The position numbers and the translations under genes were made by a program. Shown in pieces: positions 60,421 to 64,000 of a stretch of DNA of 64,000 nucleotides. The stretch lies in assembly GCA_020631735.1 (NCBI GenBank), contig CM036179.1, forward strand, positions 19,645,063 to 19,709,062, given 5' to 3'. Within the stretch, counting starts at the first letter, position 1. Each line of letters opens with the position of its first letter. The notes below the pieces were generated by a model. That model saw only the letters and a list, made by a program, of their open reading frames with translations, was not told where the DNA came from and did not search any database. This stretch comes from Saccharum officinarum. Lineage: Eukaryota; Streptophyta; Magnoliopsida; Poales; Poaceae.

Positions 60421-61281
60421 TAAAAAAGGTGGAGCCGACGGGAAGTTACTTGCCTGCCCCTGGCATTTCGAATTATTTGCGGTTGGTGGCGTGGAGTGGT
60501 CTGGGCGAGGTGGGGTGGGCGCCGTCCGATCGCGGTGGGGAGGACTGATGGACGGATGGGATGGATGCGGCTGTGGATTTTCAGTGAGGTCCCTGCTAAT
60601 TGCTGGTTTACAGGAAGAATGGCTCTTTTTTTTCTTTCTTGACGGGGAAGAAGGAGCGTGGTGTCCTTTTTTGCGTGGTGTCCTTTTTTTCCTTATTATT
60701 AAATGATGTGAAACTGGTTGCTTATGTTATGGGGAGTAATTGGTTGTTTCCCAAAAAAAATGGGGAGTAATTGGTTTTCTGTTTTTATGTGAGGCAAAGT
60801 TTAGCAATTGTATAGAAATTTAATAATCATTGTCATTCTCGCTTTTCAGACAATTTATATATACGCATAGTAAAAGATTCGTATAAAAAAAAGGCTTACA
60901 ATTTAGAATGGCGGGAGTATCTTAAGCCATGTTTGGTTCCGCAGGATTCGATTGCGCGACCGCGATAACACCAATGCGGCGTGGGAGCTATGTTCGTGAT
61001 TTCGGATCGCGCAAATCCTTTTTTCGCTTATCGCGTGGTGGGCGTCCGTGGAACGCGCAACTGATGCAAGGCGTTTGAGGGATTTGATCACTTCTCTCGG
61101 TCGTAACGTGTGTATACGCGGAACTAAATAGGGCCTTACTCTGATTGGGCGCTCGGCTGGCCAAAAGGGTGGCACGACGGCTCGCTCATTCGCATGGAGC
61201 GTTGGCGCGCGCGAAGGAACGACGTGGTGACCAACTCACCAGCGTGCTAGTCCAGCTAGAGGAGGGGCGGGTGAAAGTCCT
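60421..61281 (-). promoter_or_regulatory. Upstream region of the A20/AN1 gene
   Basis: GC-rich to about 60600, then AT-rich. No clear TATA box on the minus strand and no other gene. Bases 60930-61180 have a MITE-like look (AGCCATGTTTGGTTCCGCAGG...GGAACTAAATAGGGC), with weak inverted ends. Confidence 0.35.
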
Positions 61282-61849
61282 ATGTTTGGTGTTGGTAATT
61301 AGTGACAATGCCTAAGTACTAATCCTATGCCTAAGTTGTATGTAGCATATGAGGATTAGTACATTCCAAGGTTGGTGGCAAGATGGACATGGTGATCATG
61401 ATGGCCACACTTGGATTTGGACGCAACCCTATGTGATCAAGGCAAAGGTATATGCTTAAGGGTTGTGTTTTAGTAACCAAGACACCTAGTGGGTGTGGTT
61501 ACATTATAGGATAGATAGCTGTACTATAAAGAAGGGAATGACGCGGCTATTGAACTCCTAAGTGCCTCTAGATGTGCATTTCATGATCATATGCATTTGG
61601 ATAGAACTAATATCGCCTCGAAAAATGATTGTGAAAATGCTAACACACTCACATATGTTGAGATCACTTGGTGGTGTTAGCACATTTGCGATGGCGGTGA
61701 AGTTTAAGCGGTAGAGAGGGTTTGGGGTCATCTCTCCCTCCCGCCGAGCGTGCGAGCGCGGGATTCAGGCAATTTTGGAGAAATGAAATGCCTATTTTCC
61801 ACTACGCCGGAAGTCCGAAAAGAAACGGGGGCGAACGGAGGTCACAGAG

Positions 61850-62282
61850 GTGACCGGACGCTGCACCGGACGCGGTCCTTGCAGGACCGGACGCGTCCGG
61901 TCAGTGTTCAGTGTCTGCGCGTTTTTCAGTTCGATGATCGGACGCGAGGCGCGTCCGGTCACTGATGATCGGACGCGTCCGGTCATCCAGGGAGCTTACT
62001 GGACTCTAACCGGACGCTGGCACTGTCGCGTCCGGTCATCTTCTTAAGCGCGTCCGGTCACTGTTTCGTTGAGCGCTGCTCAGGCGACCAGCGCGTCCGG
62101 TCCTGCACGTGACCAGCGCGTCCGGTCAGTTGGACCAGCGCGTCCGGTCGTTGCTTCGCAGTTAGCCGTTGGGCGACCAGCGCGTCCGGTCGTTTGGACC
62201 AGCGCGTCCGGTCAGTTCTTCACGACTTAGCCGTTGGGCGACCGGCGCGTCCGGTCAGTTGGACCAGCGCGTCCGGTCAGCC
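61850..62282 (+). repeat. CpG palindrome array in the LTR, 12 copies of CGCGTCCGGTC
   Basis: I count twelve exact CGCGTCCGGTC units between 61892 and 62280, several preceded by GACCA/GACCGG so that the full site approaches the palindrome GACCGGACGCGTCCGGTC. Spacing is irregular at first, then settles to alternating intervals (GACCAGCGCGTCCGGTC with GTTGG spacers). It lies immediately upstream of the LTR TATA box. Confidence 0.93.
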
Positions 62283-62330
62283 CGATTTCGGTTGTTTAAG
62301 TTTCTAACGGCTATATTCGAAGGGGTACGT

Positions 62331-62340
62331 CTATAAATAC
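62331..62340 (+). promoter_or_regulatory. TATA box of the copia D LTR
   Basis: CTATAAATAC about 50 bp after the last palindrome unit and followed about 30 bp downstream by a plausible start region (CTCACTCACTGGAC). Confidence 0.6.
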
Positions 62341-63257
62341 TCATTGGCCGGCTCAAGGCTCACTCACTGGACATCTCTCGAACATTTGACATACTTGTGA
62401 GCACTTTGAGCTAAGCAACTCCCCTCCCACTCATCTCTCTTGCTTCTTTGCATATTCGAAGTGAGATTGAGTGATCCAAGTGCATTTGCATTGTGAGATT
62501 GCATCTAGTTGGCACTTGGTGGTTGATTTGCTGCGGGATTCTTGTTTCTCTTGGTGGTTGCCGCCACCTAGACGGCTTGAAGCAGCTTGGAGGCGTTGGC
62601 AAGAGTTGGTGATTGTATCTTGGCCACCTCCGGTGATTGTAAGGGGTTTGTGCCTACCTCGGCAAAGCGCCAAAGGCAACGCTAGTGAATTGCTCGTGTC
62701 ATTGCAACCTTTTGCCATTTGGTAGGTTCTTGTGGCGCCTTTTGAGAGGCTCGGTGTGTGACCGATTAGCCACCGAACCACGTGGTGAAGAGGGACACAA
62801 CGGGGACTAGCGTGCCGGCAAGCACGTGAACCTCGGGATAAATCTTTGTGTCATCACTTTCATATTGTGATTGATTGATCCCGGTGTTCGGTTATCTTGG
62901 TATTCATCTCTTGATCATATTAATTGATTGGCTCAATTCTTCGCCCCTCGGTGATATCCTCCTAACTCAACTCCGCATTACTTTCTTAGTTATCTTTGCT
63001 AGCTAGTTAGCTTTGCTTTAGTAGCTCCTTTGTGTAGCTTGCTAGTTGTTTTTTATAGTTACCTTTTCGGTTTGACTTGTGCGGTTGAGTGCATATACTA
63101 GTATTATGATTTGGATAGGTGGCTTGCAAACACCCCATAGGCTAAGCAAAACTCGTATCTCGCTAGTTGTTATATTGATAAACTTGTTTAGCTTGTCTTT
63201 GTAGAAAGTTTTTAAAAGGCTATTCACCCCCCCCTCTAGCCATCTAGACCTTTCAAG

Positions 63258-63270
63258 TGGTATCGGAGCC
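63258..63270 (+). other. Primer-binding site of copia D
   Basis: TGGTATCGGAGCC, two bases after the LTR, close to the TGGTATCAGAGC complementary to initiator methionine tRNA. Confidence 0.85.
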
Positions 63271-63309
63271 GTGGTCACCGTTTGTAAGGCTTAACAACCT
63301 TGGTGTAAG

Positions 63310-64000
63310 ATGGCTCAAGTTATGTTCAATCATGTTAATGGCAAGCCTCCATTCTTTGATGGCGTCTCTTCCTTTGATCATTGGAAAAGAAAGATGAAGC
63401 AATATCTAGGCAATATACATGAGAAGGTTTGGGATGTGACCAAAGAAGGATATATCATTCTTGATGAGGAAAACCTCACTCCCAATGACCGCATCAACAA
63501 ACAATGCAACACGGCGGCACTTTACACAATCTATAATGCCGTTGATGATAAAGTATTTGAGCAAATCAAAGATCTTGAAAAGGCAAATGAGCTTTGGACA
63601 AGATTAGAGGAAACATATGAGGGCACTTCAACGGTAAAGAGTGCCAAGCTCTATATGCTCAAGGATAAGTTTGCAAGCTTCAAGATGAAGGATGATGAGT
63701 CCATACCGGAGATGTTCTATAGGCTCCAAGTCATTGTCAATGATCTCAAGGGGCTTGGGGAGAAGATTGAGGACAAGGACTTCTCACACAAGTTCTTGAT
63801 GTGCTTACCCAAGAAGTTTGCCACCTTGAGAAGAATGATCTTTAGAGAGGGATTGGACAAGGTCAAACCAACCAATGTGCTTGGAGATATAATGACCGAT
63901 GCCCAATACAATGATGATGAAGATGAGGTAGAAGAGAAGAAGGAGACCAAGGTCAAGCAAGAGAAGCCCATTGCATTCAAGGCTTCATCCTCTAAGGGCA
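63310..64000 (+). CDS. Copia D gag, N-terminal 230 residues, open at the window edge
   Basis: The frame starts at ATG 63310 and remains open to the last base, with no stop or frameshift. The UBN2 family gag signature is clear: FFDGVSSFDHWKRKMKQYL near the start, IYNAVDDKVFEQI, LWTRLEETYEG, AKLYMLKDKFASFKM, and LPKKFATLRRMI. It ends in an acidic then lysine-rich stretch (NDDEDEVEEKKETKVKQEK). This protein forms the retrotransposon particle. The zinc knuckle would follow outside the window. The lack of lesions suggests a young element. Confidence 0.9.
   Translation, partial: MAQVMFNHVNGKPPFFDGVSSFDHWKRKMKQYLGNIHEKVWDVTKEGYIILDEENLTPNDRINKQCNTAALYTIYNAVDDKVFEQIKDLEKANELWTRLEETYEGTSTVKSAKLYMLKDKFASFKMKDDESIPEMFYRLQVIVNDLKGLGEKIEDKDFSHKFLMCLPKKFATLRRMIFREGLDKVKPTNVLGDIMTDAQYNDDEDEVEEKKETKVKQEKPIAFKASSSKG

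Larger units (their letters stand above)
61282..63255 (+). repeat. 5' LTR of copia D (1974 bp)
   Basis: Starts TGTTTGGTGTTGG and ends AGACCTTTCA. A core promoter CTATAAATAC lies at 62331-62340, just downstream of the CpG palindrome array (61850-62280). Confidence 0.88.
61282..64000 (+). mobile_element. Copia LTR retrotransposon D, 5' part, runs off the right edge
   Basis: The 5' LTR is 61282-63255, the primer site follows at 63258, and gag opens at 63310. The ~2-kb LTR together with a copia-type gag suggests the Sirevirus (Maximus/SIRE) lineage, but pol is outside the window. The solo LTR at 36938-38886 belongs to the same LTR family. The sequence is undamaged as far as it can be read. Confidence 0.88.

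Noticed and set aside
61850..62282. Repeat array resembling a CRISPR array
   Set aside because: The context is a plant LTR, the units are 11-18 bp palindromes with variable 5-30 bp gaps, and there are no cas genes.
1..64000. tRNA, rRNA or organellar DNA insertions
   Set aside because: I noticed no tRNA or rRNA sequence or chloroplast/mitochondrial gene by eye. A tRNAscan and organelle BLAST would be needed to exclude short ones.
63310..64000. Gag as a domesticated host gene
   Set aside because: It follows directly on an LTR and a primer-binding site at normal spacing, so it is an ordinary retrotransposon gag.

Overview
This is plant nuclear DNA, almost certainly from a grass. Evidence includes a GC-rich first exon followed by AT-rich intron-containing exons, (TTG)n-tailed RTE LINEs, Stowaway-type MITEs, Ty1/copia elements with methionine-tRNA primer sites, and an A20/AN1 stress-associated protein very like its rice homologue. 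An Andropogoneae species (sugarcane, Miscanthus or sorghum type) is my best guess, but that is inference. Most of the 64 kb is nested transposons; real genes occupy the two ends. || Layout. 1-1692: 5' LTR and leader of a minus-strand LTR retrotransposon whose body lies to the left. 1693-8737: copy A of a plant DUF1680/GH127-type glycosidase gene, with exons 3-12 still open, cut in exon 2 by that retrotransposon and carrying a Stowaway MITE (intron 3) and a nearly intact RTE LINE (intron 11). 9.1-10.4 kb: a 0.6-kb tandem duplication. 11129-23972: a copia element with 127-bp LTRs and a 5-bp target duplication. It was split by a 4.3-kb solo LTR and then rearranged so that a 1.5-kb block appears twice around a truncated hAT transposase. 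24670-39604: an older copia element (514-bp LTRs, ATTAG duplication) that contains a second decayed copia element (25650-32184) and a minus-strand solo LTR (36938-38886). 39.6-43.2 kb: MITEs and LTR/hAT debris. 43.7-45.1 kb: a decayed MIRO-type GTPase pseudogene, followed by a 5'-truncated second RTE copy (45522-48328). 51.2-51.5 kb: an L1 tail. 52830-57212: copy B of the GH127 gene, complete with 12 exons and 883 codons. 59073-59585 (minus): an A20/AN1 zinc-finger stress-associated protein. 61282-64000: 5' LTR and open gag of a copia (possibly Sirevirus-type) element that runs off the right edge. || How it fits together. The two GH127 copies are tandem and in the same orientation, about 48 kb apart, with alignable introns and 3' flanks. 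Copy B therefore shows the empty sites for the three insertions in copy A, so those insertions came after the duplication. Copy B keeps the E-x-C and C-C residues that form the zinc/nucleophile centre of GH127 enzymes and is probably the working gene. Only copy B and the A20/AN1 gene look functional as host genes. I found no evidence of a novel multi-gene system. The most informative structures are the insertion/empty-site pairs, the chimeric hAT/solo-LTR rearrangement, the nearly competent RTE element and the CpG palindrome array in the right-hand LTR.
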